A DNA stretch of 64,000 bases from Pseudeuparius sepicola (Eukaryota > Arthropoda > Insecta > Coleoptera > Anthribidae). The first letter of the stretch is position 1, and each line of letters opens with the position of its first letter. Below, piece after piece: positions 46,177 to 57,881 of the stretch. A program made the position numbers and the translations under genes. The stretch lies in NCBI GenBank assembly GCA_963920635.1, contig OY987304.1, forward strand, positions 32,612,365-32,676,364. Direction: 5' to 3'. The notes beneath the pieces were generated by a model, which searched no databases, was not told where the DNA came from, and saw nothing but the letters and a program-made list of their open reading frames with translations.

Positions 46177-46255
46177 GCGGCGATGGCTCGGTTGTTAGAA
46201 CGTTTAACTTGTGATCAGATGGTCTTTGGTTCGAATCCTGTAAGTAAATCGTCGC
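46177..46255 (+). repeat. tRNA-like unit, probable SINE head or tRNA pseudogene
   Basis: GCGGCGA at 46177-46183 pairs with TCGTCGC at 46249-46255 as a 7-bp acceptor stem (one G-T). TGGCTCGGTTG fits an A box and GGTTCGAATCC (46228-46238) is a perfect B box of an RNA polymerase III internal promoter. The anticodon and T stems pair poorly and no CCA is encoded, so it is not a functional tRNA; anticodon assignment is ambiguous. No clear SINE body or poly-A tail follows before the next element at 46345. Confidence 0.6.
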
Positions 46256-46344
46256 TTGAGACCAGTTCCTCCACTAAACTCTACAATAAACTACAAATTT
46301 TTGCCTAAAACTTCATGTAGTCAGTTATCTCTCAATTAAATATA

Positions 46345-47249
46345 CAGGGTGTCCGGTAAGTATGGGGCAATCTCACAGGAGCAATAGTTACTGAGATATA
46401 GGGCGTTTAAATCTTTTTTTCAAATTGAATTATGGCAATATCTCCCAAACGAATCAAGCTGCTGAACTGAAATTTGGCACTGCTGTGTTTTTGGCGATGT
46501 AGAATAAACTGAAATTGTCAATTTCGCCGTATCTCACACTTGCACAGTTTTTGGATCGTGCTTTTACTCGTACCTAACTTTTTTAAAGTTATCTTTTTGG
46601 TTCTGCAGGTCCATCATTTTAGTGCATCTACAAGAAAAAGGTACTCTTGTTTCATAACGATCAAATCAACAGTTTGCGACGAAATTGCCAAAACTTGCAC
46701 CAAAACACCTGTTGACTTCAATATTCGACACATAAAATTTTCACCTACCGCTTTCATGTGGAACAAATCAACTGTACCATTTAAAGTGAAAAAAATCCCT
46801 TTAAACAGTGTACCAAAAATTATTCGCTTTCAAAATGGAAAGGATTGAATTCGACAAAATTTGGAAACTCTAATTCAAGAAAACCAATGGTGTTTTGACC
46901 AATTCCCGTTTGGCATTTTTTTCATCATTTTGAATGTGTAACATTTCATTGTGAATCTGTAACATTTGAAAGTGGTAGGTGAAAATGTTATGTTTAAAAT
47001 ATTGAAGTCAACAGTGTTTTGGGGCATATTTTGTCGATTTCAACGCAAACGGTTGTTTTGATCGTTATGGAACAAGAGTACCTTTTTCATGCAGAATGAA
47101 AAGATGCACAAAAAACATGCAACAAGATAACTTTAAAAAAGTCACAAGTAAAAGCACGATCCAAAAACCGAGCAATTGGCGTATCTGTGAGATACGGCGA
47201 AATTGACAATTTCAGCTGTGAGATTGTCCCATACTTACCGGACACCCTG
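46345..47249. mobile_element. 905-bp palindromic foldback, family C
   Basis: CAGGGTGTCCGGTAAGTATG on the left is mirrored by ACTTACCGGACACCCTG on the right, with TATA outside. The core matches 32644-33730 and 22414-22880 (AAATTGGCACTGCTGTG-type, AATTTCGCCGTATCTCAC, CGTTTGCGTTGAAATC). Frames in it (46540-46848) are arm frames without a domain. Confidence 0.88.
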
Positions 47250-47489
47250 TATAGAAATGGTATGGAAAGTGTGAATAAGTAGTCATATAAAATTGAAACA
47301 CCACGATTAATCCAATCGATGAAATGACATGCTACTTCGATTACTTTTAAGGATACTGGTTGTTACAAACCATCATCATACAAAACTTTATACTAAACCG
47401 ATTCATTATTGGCTTCATTTCTACCGCTGGAAGTATATTAGGTACTTATACCTCCTTTTTCGGGAGCTGTCTTCGTCTGTAAAATCAGC

Positions 47490-47770
47490 AAAATGAGCGG
47501 TGCGGCAAATTTAGGGGTGGATTAGTCAGACTGAGCGTCGTTTTCGGTGTGGATAAATCTCCGGGATTTTCGCGGCGTCTGGGGAGCTCCAAATAAATGA
47601 TTAGGCTTTGTCTGTCGCCCGTTGCGCGCATTTTTGCGGATGCAGATAGCCCGGAAATGGGCCGAGAAAACTCCTTATAAAGAGACTTTGTTTTGTGCGG
47701 AATGACTCGCTACGTCTCGCGCCGCCGCCCGCGGAATGGCAGGTTTCGTCGAAAGTAGTTTGGCTTCTGA
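47490..47770. other. GC-rich island, no gene recognised
   Basis: CpG-rich block with TAAATGATTAGG (PBC/Hox-like), GGTGGATTAGTC, and CCGCCGCCCGCGG. No long open frame with a domain on either strand. Candidate conserved regulatory element. Confidence 0.3.
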
Positions 47771-47874
47771 AATAGGAAAGCTCTAGCTAAAATAGTTTCA
47801 GACATCTCATTAAGTACCTTCAAATTGAAAATAGGAGCAAATATAAGTTAGGAACATATTATATGCCACACAGA

Positions 47875-48145
47875 CAGCGTTGCCAGATGTCCCGCTTTTG
47901 GCGGGACGTCCCGATTTTTAGCCTGAAATTAAATGTCACGCTCAGAACGGTGCGGAGGAGGCGCGGAGTCGTAATAGCTCGCCGGTGCGAATTCTGAATT
48001 CTTGCCTAAAATATCCAGGAAATAATTTTTTTCTCTACATTTCATAATTGTTTTTTTAACAATAAAAAAGTATTTTAGTATTTTATTATGTAACGCTTAC
48101 GTGGAATAAATCCCGCTTTGCCAGAAAGAAATTCTGGCAACGCTG
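47875..48145. mobile_element. 271-bp hAT-like MITE
   Basis: CAGCGTTGCCAGA at the left end is mirrored by TCTGGCAACGCTG at the right, and CCCGCTTTTGGCGGGA/TCCCGCTTTGCC adds a second pair. The 8-bp flanks CACACAGA and CATACAGG agree at 6 of 8 positions, as for an old hAT target duplication. The interior is partly GC-rich. No coding sequence. The right flank runs into a CAGGGTGTGCT motif at 48150. Confidence 0.75.
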
Positions 48146-48419
48146 CATACAGGGTGTGCTACTAGTATGTGGACGAGAAATTGTTGGTTTAGTAGTGACC
48201 TTTTTTGAAGTTTGTCGCTGGGAGGCGATGGAGGCACTCAGGGCAAGCAAATTATACTATTAAAACCACTTTGGCACCTGAAGTGCGATCGTAATAATTA
48301 AGAGAGGTCGGTCAGACGATATATTTAATTACTGGTAGTACGAAATTTAGTGCTCCTGTCCACAATGTTTTGCTCAGAACTGGCATTATTATTAGTTGTC
48401 TGCGATTTTTAAAAATATC

Positions 48420-48790
48420 ACTGTCTGTTACAGCGCATTTCTTAGGTAGATGACAAAAATTTCGCACGCTGCAGGGGTGGTCTTGTAAACACAAAAAATA
48501 TCTTAATAAAACTTTTAGACAATGAACTTCTGGTCAACTTTTTTTAAATTTTTTTTTGTGGTCTAATACCGAATGATTTACAGGGACTAATATGACAAAA
48601 ATTAATTGAAAAATATAATAACCTGTAAATCATTAGGGACACAAAACATTTTATAAGAAAATGTTGACCAGAAGTTCATCCTCTAAAACTTTTATGGAAG
48701 TAATTTTTTGTAAAAAAAAAATACAAAACAATGCCTGCAGCGTGCGAAAGTTTTGCCATATAAGTAATGCTCTGTAACTCGTTAAGTATT
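48420..48790. repeat. Foldback with ~135-bp arms
   Basis: The left arm 48420-48560 (TGTTACAGCGCATT, TTTCGCACGCTGCAGG, GAACTTCTGGTCAAC, TGATTTACAG) is mirrored at 48600-48790. Ends were not fixed. No coding content. Followed closely by the element at 48871. Confidence 0.7.
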
Positions 48791-48870
48791 CAATATACCA
48801 AAAAATTATTTTGCTAATTTTGCTTTAAAAAATGTTTAGGAAACCACCCCTCTTGTTTGGGGACCACCTT

Positions 48871-49715
48871 ATAGACCGTCAGGTAGTGACAGATTTAAGT
48901 GCCCTATTTTCGCATACAACCCACGAAGAGAGTTAAAAAGTATATCGATGTTGAATAGAATGAAGGGAAATTTACAAGTTGCATCTGCGGATAACATAAT
49001 ATGAAAAATTCGATTTTCCTTAACAGAAATAAAAGGTGTCTGTCGCCCATATTTTCCGCGCCAGCCGTGTTCACTAAATGATCAATTAATGGAACCTGCC
49101 TGCGGAAAACCAAAGGCTTGAGTGTTGCAGGTGGCCAAAAGGTTAAAATAAAGTCTTGAAAGGAAAAATCCAGATCTTGACCGAAGTTTCCACACAAGCC
49201 CATCGAAAGTATGAAAATGTACATCGTCACTAGCCCGAAAAACATAATTAACATATTATATCATATCATATCATATCATATCATATCATATCATATCATA
49301 TCATATCATATCATATCATATCATATCATATCATATCATATCATATCATATCATATCATATCATATCATATCATATCATATCATATCATATCATATCATA
49401 TCATATCATATCATATCATATCATATCATATCATATCATATCATATCATATCATATCATATCATATCATATCATATCATATCATATCATATCATATCATA
49501 TCATATCATATCATATCATATCATATCATATCATATCATATCATATTATATTACATCATTACATTATATAGGAAAATCGAATTTTCCATATGTTATCCCC
49601 AAGGGCCACTCGTAAATTTCCCTTCATTCTACTCAACATCGATGTACATTTCAACCCTCTTCGAGGCTTGTGTGCGAAAATGGGGCAGCTAAATCTGTCA
49701 CTATCTGACGGTCTA
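48871..49715. mobile_element. 845-bp foldback with a (TCATA)57 microsatellite at its centre
   Basis: TAGACCGTCAGGTAGTGACA is mirrored by TGTCACTATCTGACGGTCTA. Arms of about 150 bp pair through CATCGATGTTGAATAGAATG, GGGAAATTTAC and GAAAAATTCGATTTTCC. The centre is unpaired and filled by the microsatellite (49261-49545). The ends are related to family E (35884-36303). Confidence 0.85.
49261..49545. repeat. (TCATA)57 microsatellite
   Basis: 57 uninterrupted copies of TCATA, with decayed copies on each side. The forward frame through it (49211-49615) is an artefact of the repeat: a 15-base cycle gives Ile-Ile-Ser-Tyr-His. Its perfection implies recent expansion and likely length polymorphism. 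Confidence 0.97.
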
Positions 49716-49889
49716 TTATAGCTCAATTCACACCAAGAGTTCAAGTGTGATCTTTTGGTTGGACATCCAGGAGGCAGTCCCCAAGCAACCCTGAAAAAAT
49801 CATCCTGTTTGGATTTTTTTGCAAAACTGATATCTTTATTTGACTACGATCCTATATAGCATAACTATTGATGCGTTTTTTTAATACAC

Positions 49890-50140
49890 CCCCTTATGGG
49901 TATTTATCTGTGGCAGATTTCTTTTAATTTTTAAGATTTCTTGAATTATTGCCCTCTTCAACGTTTTATAATATAATAAAGATAAGTATATATTTTTAAA
50001 ATGAAATCTCATGCTTTGCGAGGTAATGTTGTTCACGAAAATTAATTTATATTTAAACGATATAAAAAGGCCGTAAATAGCCTCCAAAAATGTGTAAGTA
50101 TAGTACTAAAAAAATTAAACAATATTTTCTGTAGAAAAAA
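49890..50140. repeat. Dispersed repeat related to 42840-43040
   Basis: Shares TAAATAGCCTCCAAA, (C/G)(C/A)(A)TAAAAAGG and ATATTTTCTG(T/G)AGA(A) in the same order as 42840-43040, with diverged sequence between. Borders not fixed; no coding content. Confidence 0.5.
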
Positions 50141-50255
50141 CGAGAAGTAGGTACCTACCTTGCATCCGTTTGAATTCGCGTAACTCTCAATATGGGAGCC
50201 AGCGTGTCCTAGAGCTGTTGTCGTTGTCCTTTGATTATATTGCCGTTACTATATA

Positions 50256-50937
50256 CAGTGTGTCCCCGGATTGAGTTCACATAAGAATGTAAATAACAAA
50301 AAAAAAATCGAGTTGAAATTTGAGCTTCTGAGGATCAGCCTTGGTTGGTTTGAAACTAATTTGTAACATAATTTTAGTTTCGAAAAATCACGTAGGTATG
50401 CCTTGAAAATTATGAAGAAACTAATTTTCCACATCAGTAAAGTGCCCTTTTTGTAGGTTTTACGACAAAATGTTAGTAAGGCAACTTGTTCAGAATGACA
50501 AACTGAGTAGGTTGCGAAATTTCGAAAGAAAAAGTGCCCTTTTTGTAGGTTTCACGGCAAAATGTTGTTCACAATGAAAAACTGTATAGGTGTGAAAACT
50601 TAGGAAACCTAGGTCAACTTTGATTTTGTTCTGCTAAAAAATTAAAACGCACAAAAATCAAAGTAGATCTAGACTTTTGAAAATTTTCTTACTCAGTTTT
50701 TCATTCTGAACAAGTGTCATTAATAACATTTTGTCGTTAAACCTACAAAAAGTGAACTTTACTCATGTTTAAAATTAGTTTCTTCATAACTTCCAAGACA
50801 TGCCTACGTGATTTTTCGAAATTAAAATTATGTTACAAATTAGTTTCAAACCAAGCAGGGCTGATCCCCGGAAGCTCAAATTTCAACTAGAATTTTTTTT
50901 TGTTATTACATCTTATGCGAACTCAATCCGGGGGTAT
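50256..50937. mobile_element. 680-bp foldback, family F (CAGTGTGTCCCCGGATTGAG ends)
   Basis: The left end CAGTGTGTCCCCGGATTGAG is mirrored by CTCAATCCGGGGGTATA. The arms pair through TGAGCTTC(T/C)G, GGTTTGAAACTAATTTGTAA and TTTTTGTAGGTTT. A second partial copy is at 61790-62060, and related interior sequence lies at 2205-2440. Non-coding. Confidence 0.87.
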
Positions 50938-53900
50938 ATATTAGATATTGCGATTGATAGAAAATGCCCTATAGTAAATATCTAAAACAATATTATCGTT
51001 CAAAAGGTAATAACATTTTTCAGTCGACGGCGCAAAAATTGGAGGTTTCATTTGAAAAATTAAGAGGGAATTTCCCAAAATGGCATGACGGCTTTTGGCA
51101 TAACCAGAAGATGTCTTTGGATGTTTGCCGATACACGTTGTGGTTTAGTAAGTAATGCCACAAAGTCATTTAATTTTAAGTTTTATGGTAACTGCGGAGT
51201 TAAATTTTTTGATCATCTACTTTTGATTTGATTTAGAAGCCCTGAATCGTTACAGGTTATAGGGAGCACAGACCAGAAAAGTATAGCTTCGCTAGTTACC
51301 TAGCTTCGCTAACATTATAAACCTTTTAGGGAGGTAGGTAAACTGCGATTAGCGGCAAGCTCCTGGTGATGAAGATCTACTAGGTAATTCTTAGAATAAT
51401 AATCCGGAACGATATATCTCTGCCTATTTTCTAACCGTATCTCTATATTTCCCTATATTATTTTTATCTCTATAGTATCTTCAGTTTTCAGATTTTCCAT
51501 CCCTACATATTCTAAGCTGGTGGGGTAACGTAACCTGTGTAGCAAAGATGTGTAATTGCCCTTGAACAGGAACATCGAAATGTGGGTCGATACTTGAAAC
51601 TTCTATGGTTTCCTCATTTGCAAACAAATACAACTTTTTAAAATTCCATATGCATTTTATGCAAACTCGATTTTTTTCTACTTTCCAAACTATTGCTATA
51701 CATAAACTTGAAATACATTAAGCGTTTCGTACGTGGTACCGACTCTCGGACACTTTAGAAATCACGTAAGGCCGCAAAACTGAGACCGGAAGTGGCGTGT
51801 CAGCCGCCATTTTAGCGGAACTGGCAGAAATGCGACAGTAAAACGCTATGACTAGAAAATTATTGGTATTGAGGCCAATTTGCAAAATTTTCACGTTACT
51901 GAGAGAAGCGGGCAAATGGGCATACTTCTCTAAAACATTAAAATCCTTATTTTCAGATAGAATCTCAATCTACGATGTCTGGCTATACTATGCACCAACA
52001 TAGAACAAAAAGTTCTATGTGTACTAAAGATGACTCATACCCTAAGTATGACAGGGAATGACGGGGTTCCTTAAAAAAATGAATACAATATAATGAGAAA
52101 TAATTTCCTCTATTTAAATTGGAAAATAATTCCACTATAGCTATAGAAATATACGGGTGTTCCGTAATGTTGCGAATATATTTGGGGGAAGTGTTCTGCG
52201 GGTGGATTTAAAGGGGATCTTTCACGTATTTTTTCGGTTTAAGACTATTCTGCAAAATTACTCCAGCCTTAAGAGGAAGGAATCGGTTAAAACTAGAAAC
52301 TCAAGTTTTCGGGTATATTAAAAAAAGACTGCGACACATTTACGAACATCATTGAAGTTGTCTCAAGGCGTGCCTTTTTTTTTTCGAGTGCGTATATTAT
52401 TAACGTATACTCTATATGCACTCAACCAATTTGGGCCACCTTGTATTTTAAGTAGATATACCTAGAGATTATGGGGTTAGAAAGTAGGTAAGTACTTTGC
52501 GCAATGGCAGAGAATTTTCCGGAAGAGAGTGCCTAGAGACTATCCGGTGTAACTCTCCTAAAAGTTTGGAAAATTAACGTGATAAGGTACAAGCTTCAGA
52601 TTTGTGTACCTAGACTGTGTTCCATTGTAAGTGTAAAATTTGTGGTTTTTTAAGATATTCGAGTGCTTCTTTTTTCGTCATGACGAGAGGTGAGAAGTAC
52701 TCGCCGAGAACATTTCGCGTCCCACAAATCTCTCAAACAGGGCCTACTACGGTCATGTTTATTGTTTATACCCCTAAAATTACAAAAGTACCTATTAGGT
52801 AGTAGAGATTTCGAAATTGTGTCAATTCTATGAACGAGCAAGTTAAATAAGTGCTAGTAAAAATGATTTTATCACATTTAGTTGTATGAGATTTAAATAT
52901 TTTATTTTTTTACTTACATCTTACCTATAGAGATATAAGCGAAAAATCAAAAACAGACACATTTTGGGAACCCCTGGAGTTAGCTCCCGTCGCAGACCCG
53001 GGACTTTTGATATATCCATCTTCAAACATCTACGTATACAGCCCAAAAGTCAGAAAAAGTTGGCACAAAGTCTTGTCTACGACCCACTTTTTAGCATTTG
53101 TTAACTGGATACTGGCTTATGACCCAGGCTGCTTAGTTGCTCTGCAGTATAAGTAAAAGTAACGTCTAAAATGTATAGCTTAATGTTCCTAGTACATGTC
53201 TTAAAAGTGTTGGATGAACCAGCTATTTCGTTTGCTTGCTGCTCTTCTGCAACTAATATTGATTATTGAAGTCGTATAGAGACAGACCACTAGAGATGAA
53301 AATCGGTTCTCTTTCGATACTAATTGCCGTTTTTAAGGACCCGCTTGATCCGTGGTATTCAAGTTTGAGCAAATTAAGAAAATAAATAAAAAAAGTGCTG
53401 CGTATGGAATCATACGACTACCACATAACGTAAAAAACAAAATAAAATAATATTATGTAGAATAAATGAAGAGCGTCCATGCAGAAACATCCATGTCAAT
53501 AATTAAAAGTATGGTGGCAGTTATTGATAAAACAATTTGAACACAATTTTTTTTTTTGTAAAATAACTGAAAATGTTCATTTTTATTTCGAACGTCTTCA
53601 ATTTTCTCGAACTCTATGGGTATGTGTGCTTTTGACTGGACCAACTGACGGATAAGTGTTATTTTAAACAATATTGAAAGCAGCCATAATAAACTTTTAA
53701 TATACCGGTACAGAGTTTTAGTTTTTGTACGGAAAAAATAAAAAACATGAAAGTCTTTAAGTTTAGAATCGCTGTGAGGAGGGCACATTGACATAAAATG
53801 GCACAACTTCTGGTCTTGCTCAATTTAACTGGTATAACCATAAAATGTATCTCTATTTAGCTAAAAATCATTTAAGGAAATTGAAGTACAATTTAAATTT

Positions 53901-54339
53901 TTGCTGCTGTGAATACAGGAAGTTAAAAATTTTTCACATGGGATCCATTTCCTCATACCTTCAAAAATAATTATTAGCAACACGGAATTAATCGCTAATC
54001 GCTATGACAAAAATATAATCCCTATACCTTCAGACTTGGCTTCGTGTCGTGGCCTCTGCCATTTCCTAGACCCAACGTTAATTAATCCCACAGAGACATC
54101 CATGTTCTAATAATAAAACTGATAAGTTTATCATACCACTATTATCTCGCAGTTAAACAATAATAAATTTAGTAAGGGTATAAGCACTAGGGCTGCTCGC
54201 TACTTCTACTTTGGAGGTTAATTACACACAGACCACGAGGCGAAATCAGCTGTTTCGGGAACAGGGATTTAATATTCGAAACAGTAGGTACAAGAACTTC
54301 TAAAATTTCACACAATTCAAATTCACTTTTCTATTATGC
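50938..54339. other. No recognisable gene; one partial element end
   Basis: 52153-52450 begins ACGGGTGTTCCGTAATGTTG and contains GGTGGATTTAAAGGGGATCT, related to 60713-60790, so it is a decayed CAGGG-class end. The ORF at 50964-51155 has a GTAAGT near its end but no domain. 53453-53806 (-) is open for 117 codons, AT-driven, unrecognised. Confidence 0.45.
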
Positions 54340-55790
54340 AGTTCCCATAGAGAGAAATTAAAATACCTATTTCCAAAAATCTTAAATACCACAAAATAAA
54401 AGTTCTTGGAACACCCAGGGACCCGACCAGTATACCAATTCAAAGTAGAATACACTGTATACAGAACTAATATTCAAAGAAATAGAAAAGAAAATAAATC
54501 CATTGGACTCCAGAATAGCTTGAACTACTCATAACTCATACATTTTAATGTTTTATAAAACAAAACTACGTCACAAATTAATAAATTAAACCCAGAAATA
54601 AGAAAGAAAAGAGGGATAGGTACTTGATCTTTTGGGCACTTTAATCAAAACAATAACCGGAAACATGGATCAAACAGACGCAGAAAAATATGATTTAGCT
54701 GATTTACACTTTGACAAAATGAACAAAAACTAAAGACTCTTGTAGGAGAATAAATAACCCTTTTGAAAAGATCTATTACCAAATTTAAGAATACAAAAGA
54801 CATACTTAGCCATAACAAGGAAGTATTAAACGCTAGATTGAATATCGCAAAAGAAGTTATTATAGTTTAGATATTGTGAAATAGATATGATAATCTCTCA
54901 GATATCACTATCATATCAAAGAATGTACGACATATTAGATAAAATTGAAGTTGCAATAACATATTCAAAATAAAACGCCTTACACGACTCAATAATTGAG
55001 CCTATCGATTTATTAATGGAATTAAAATCAATCAAAAAACATTTATACAAATTTAACCTACCTTTCGATACTACACCTAACTGAAAACATATTATTATTT
55101 GAAAAAATAGTAAACAATAGAAGTTTCAGTGAAGGAAATCAATTAGTCTTTATAATAGAAAATCCATTAGTGCTTCAAAAAAAGTACAATTACTATCTAC
55201 TTTATCCTATACCAACTTTTAAAAAAACTGGAAATTCAAACTAATCCTTCCCCAAGAGGAATGCTTACAAGCAATTTCAAGAAATTACCACCGAGGAATA
55301 CCTGTGCCATGAACATAGTCCAGTCAAAATAGAAACAAATGCTCCATGCTCTCAAAAACTCGTGTCAAAAAATTCCTAGAAGTTCCAGAACTCCGAGTAC
55401 ACTGAATAAAAACTATCCTTAAACGGAACCTTTGTGTTAAATGGAAATGAATTGTAAAGTGCAAATGCAATCACTTTAAAAAATTTATCGAAGTTCAAAA
55501 ACTAATAATTATAAAAATATTGTTTTACCTAATTTAAATTTAGAAAATAATGTTCATTCGGATTTGACTGTTAACTTTAGAAATTTCAAATTGGATTCTG
55601 TAAACGCAAACAAATTTGCCAGTATCAGTATTAGATTTGCAAAAGGAAAAACTAGAAAATAATTCTGAAATAACGATTCATTTTAACAAACTTAGTCTCT
55701 ACATTGATTTAATTCATAATAATAACCCTATTTTCATTTTTAATAATTTTTTTCTATCAAAACATAATTATAAAAAAGCAAAATGAAAGA
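54340..55790 (+). pseudogene. env: Decayed envelope (F-like) gene of an insect errantivirus/gypsy element
   Basis: Scattered through three frames are features of errantivirus/baculovirus F-type envelope proteins: a short basic cleavage-like site (KKRG) near 54607-54618, a downstream ITGN-type stretch with an Asp-Ala-Glu motif, an Ile/Leu heptad region around 54900-55080, and aromatic Pro-rich blocks near 55190-55220. Many stops and frameshifts interrupt it, so no product is possible. Gag, pol and LTRs were not recognised nearby. Family proteins mediate membrane fusion in insect endogenous retroviruses; here only the fossil remains. 55790-56290 holds nothing else supportable. Confidence 0.65.
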
Positions 55791-56289
55791 GAAAATAATA
55801 AAGGATATCTTTTAAAATATTTTAACATAAAATAATTAAAAATTAAATTAAAATCACCTAACACCCTGTGCTCATTTTTAAGGGATGGAGCAATTCCAAA
55901 AACTAAAGTTAAATATGATTTTGTATAGCTCACACCTTTAAAAAGTTATCAAAGATGTAAAACACATTGTTCACTCAGTCTTGTACTCCGTTCTCATAAT
56001 ACCTAAATTGCACAGTCTGGCCTGCGATGGCCACATCGACGCATCGATCATTGCCTTTTCGAATATGAATTAACTGTCCTGTTTTATTTAATCATACCCA
56101 GATGCAATGAAGTTCGTTTCGTTGTCATCTTCATCATAATCATTATCCGATGAAGAAAACATTTTATTAAATTCATTTTTAAAAAAGTGGTGGAAAGTTA
56201 GTGTTCACGTAGACTTTGGTGTCTTCAGCGTAAGATGCATGGGTATTAACAATACGCGACGGAAAGTCTGCCATATAAAGTATTAACTC

Positions 56290-56880
56290 AAACAAATTTG
56301 ATTCTTTTATCTGGCGAACCCTATAGACTAACTTTGAATAAAACATTTGGTTTGTTACCTACATATTATTATATAGAAGAGAACCCGAGAACCCAACCCT
56401 GCGGAAGACCAGAAGTGGAGGGCAGAAAACTCGTCACCTACTCGTACCTTAAAAATGTCCTATTGGATAGAAAGACTTCTATCCATTTTAGAAGTGGACC
56501 ACGTATAACAAAATGATCTATAGTTTCAGGAGCAGACGTCTGGTAGGAACTCTGTCGAATGTTTTAGAGAAATCTAAATAGATAACATTCACAGGTTGGT
56601 CTTAATCCACAGCCTATATCCACTAGTTTAGACATTGCAAAAGATTTGTGCAAGTCGATCTACCTGGCAGTAGAAGAAATTGTTCCATTATTCCATTAGT
56701 AAATAAATGATTCTTTCACAAAGAGGAACCAGACTTTTTATTATATTATTAGCAAAGACCATCGAACATAGTTTTGATACATTTTGAGTCAGTTTAGCTA
56801 ACAAAAAAAGATTTGCTACTGCCGATACAGTGCCTCCTCCACTTTCCGATGGGTAGTAGAAGAAAAACGGGTATTAGACA
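56290..56880 (-). pseudogene. LINE reverse-transcriptase remnant (jockey/CR1 type)
   Basis: On the minus strand the sequence reads VNVIYLDFSKTFDRVP (RT motif A, catalytic Asp) at about 56545-56600, and further on, in a shifted frame, FKVRVGDEFS and SGLPQGWVLG (RT finger/palm motifs). Stops and frameshifts break it. The FADD box was not found downstream, so the copy is truncated before it. Orientation is opposite to the LINE at 9.3 kb, and motif wording differs enough to suggest another subfamily. Confidence 0.8.
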
Positions 56881-57499
56881 ACTTATGAACACCATAAATC
56901 TACAGATGAGACGGTATTTACATTCAAAGTGAGTGCTATTTAAAAATTACGTTGAAGATCTTGGTTCCATTGCAGAAACCATAAAAAGTGCTCTTGTAAT
57001 TATACATATGTATTGTTTAAACTTTTAAACCTCCCAGCAAATATCTGAAATTCGTAATCAACGAAATAATTTTTAAACTACCTACTTCCTCAGATAGAAC
57101 ACTAACTTTAAAACGTCAGATTCATTAGTAGCGTGAGTCAAAGTCGGGATAAATGTCTTAGTCGGGGTCAAAATGCCATTAGAAACAGTGTCTTCTGGAG
57201 TTACGATTGTGATATTGTGATAATCTTCTTCGGAATCGGCTTTTTAGAGTAGGTCGTTGTGGTGCAGGCCGTAGATCATTGTCATGAATTTATTATCGCG
57301 CTGGACTTCCTTAGACGAGGCTACTAAGCTTTTTTTATGATGTTGTGGGGACCTGCCCATACTGGTGCAAACGATTCTTTGCGTTGTCGAAATTCGTGAA
57401 CCTGAGGTTGGACATCAGAATCAGCGTACTTGCGTAGTTGCTCAAATTGTGTTGCTCTTGATTCAGAGATACATCTGTGTCGTTCTTGATGATAAGACT

Positions 57500-57655
57500 G
57501 TAGCTCCCACTCTCCCGCTTACGCAAGTTCGAATCCGAATAATACGATGGCGACACGTTCGTGGGGGCTTATTTTCTTGTTCGAGCTATGCCCGTGTATT
57601 CACGAGTAAGACAAGGGCGGGAGTTGTGACGTAGGGCCGAACATTCACCGAACAA
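57500..57655. mobile_element. Diverged copy of the 18296-18428 MITE
   Basis: Shares AATAATACGATGG, GTAAGACAAGG(G)CGGGAGTTGT and a following CG(A)AC segment with the 18.3 kb element in the same order. The terminal AAACTCTGTTCAAC is damaged. The open frame 57365-57634 crosses it and is not called a gene. Confidence 0.6.
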
Positions 57656-57881
57656 AGGCACAACTAATGGTGGGTTTATGCACGACTATTTCCCTCGTCT
57701 TAATTTCCACCAATCACAAACGCGCAATTTTGAATTACAAATGGTTTCTAGATGGAAAAACTGTATGACAGCACCTGTCAGCAGTTTTTTAGAGTTTACC
57801 AGCTGTTGTATAAAAGGTTTTGTAAGCTATGTATATGCAGAATAATCTGTTACTCATGAAATAGTCTTGTCAAATACCATT

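Noticed and set aside
46177..46255. Functional tRNA gene
   Set aside because: Anticodon and T stems do not pair and the anticodon is ambiguous; only the pol III boxes and acceptor stem are intact.
49211..49615. 134-codon open frame of repeating Ile-Ile-Ser-Tyr-His
   Set aside because: Produced by the (TCATA)n microsatellite; a 5-base unit gives a repeating 5-residue frame with no stop.
50964..51155. 63-codon frame ending next to a GTAAGT donor
   Set aside because: No domain and no upstream exon context. The internal GTAATAAC...TTTTTCAG would be an impossibly short intron. Not strong enough to call.
53453..53806. 117-codon frame on the minus strand
   Set aside because: Lys/Phe/Ile-rich with no domain, no splice signals, and DNA composition like its surroundings; probably chance.
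56097..56170. Acidic 24-codon frame on the minus strand resembling an acidic transposase N-terminus
   Set aside because: Stops after 24 codons and no transposase follows.
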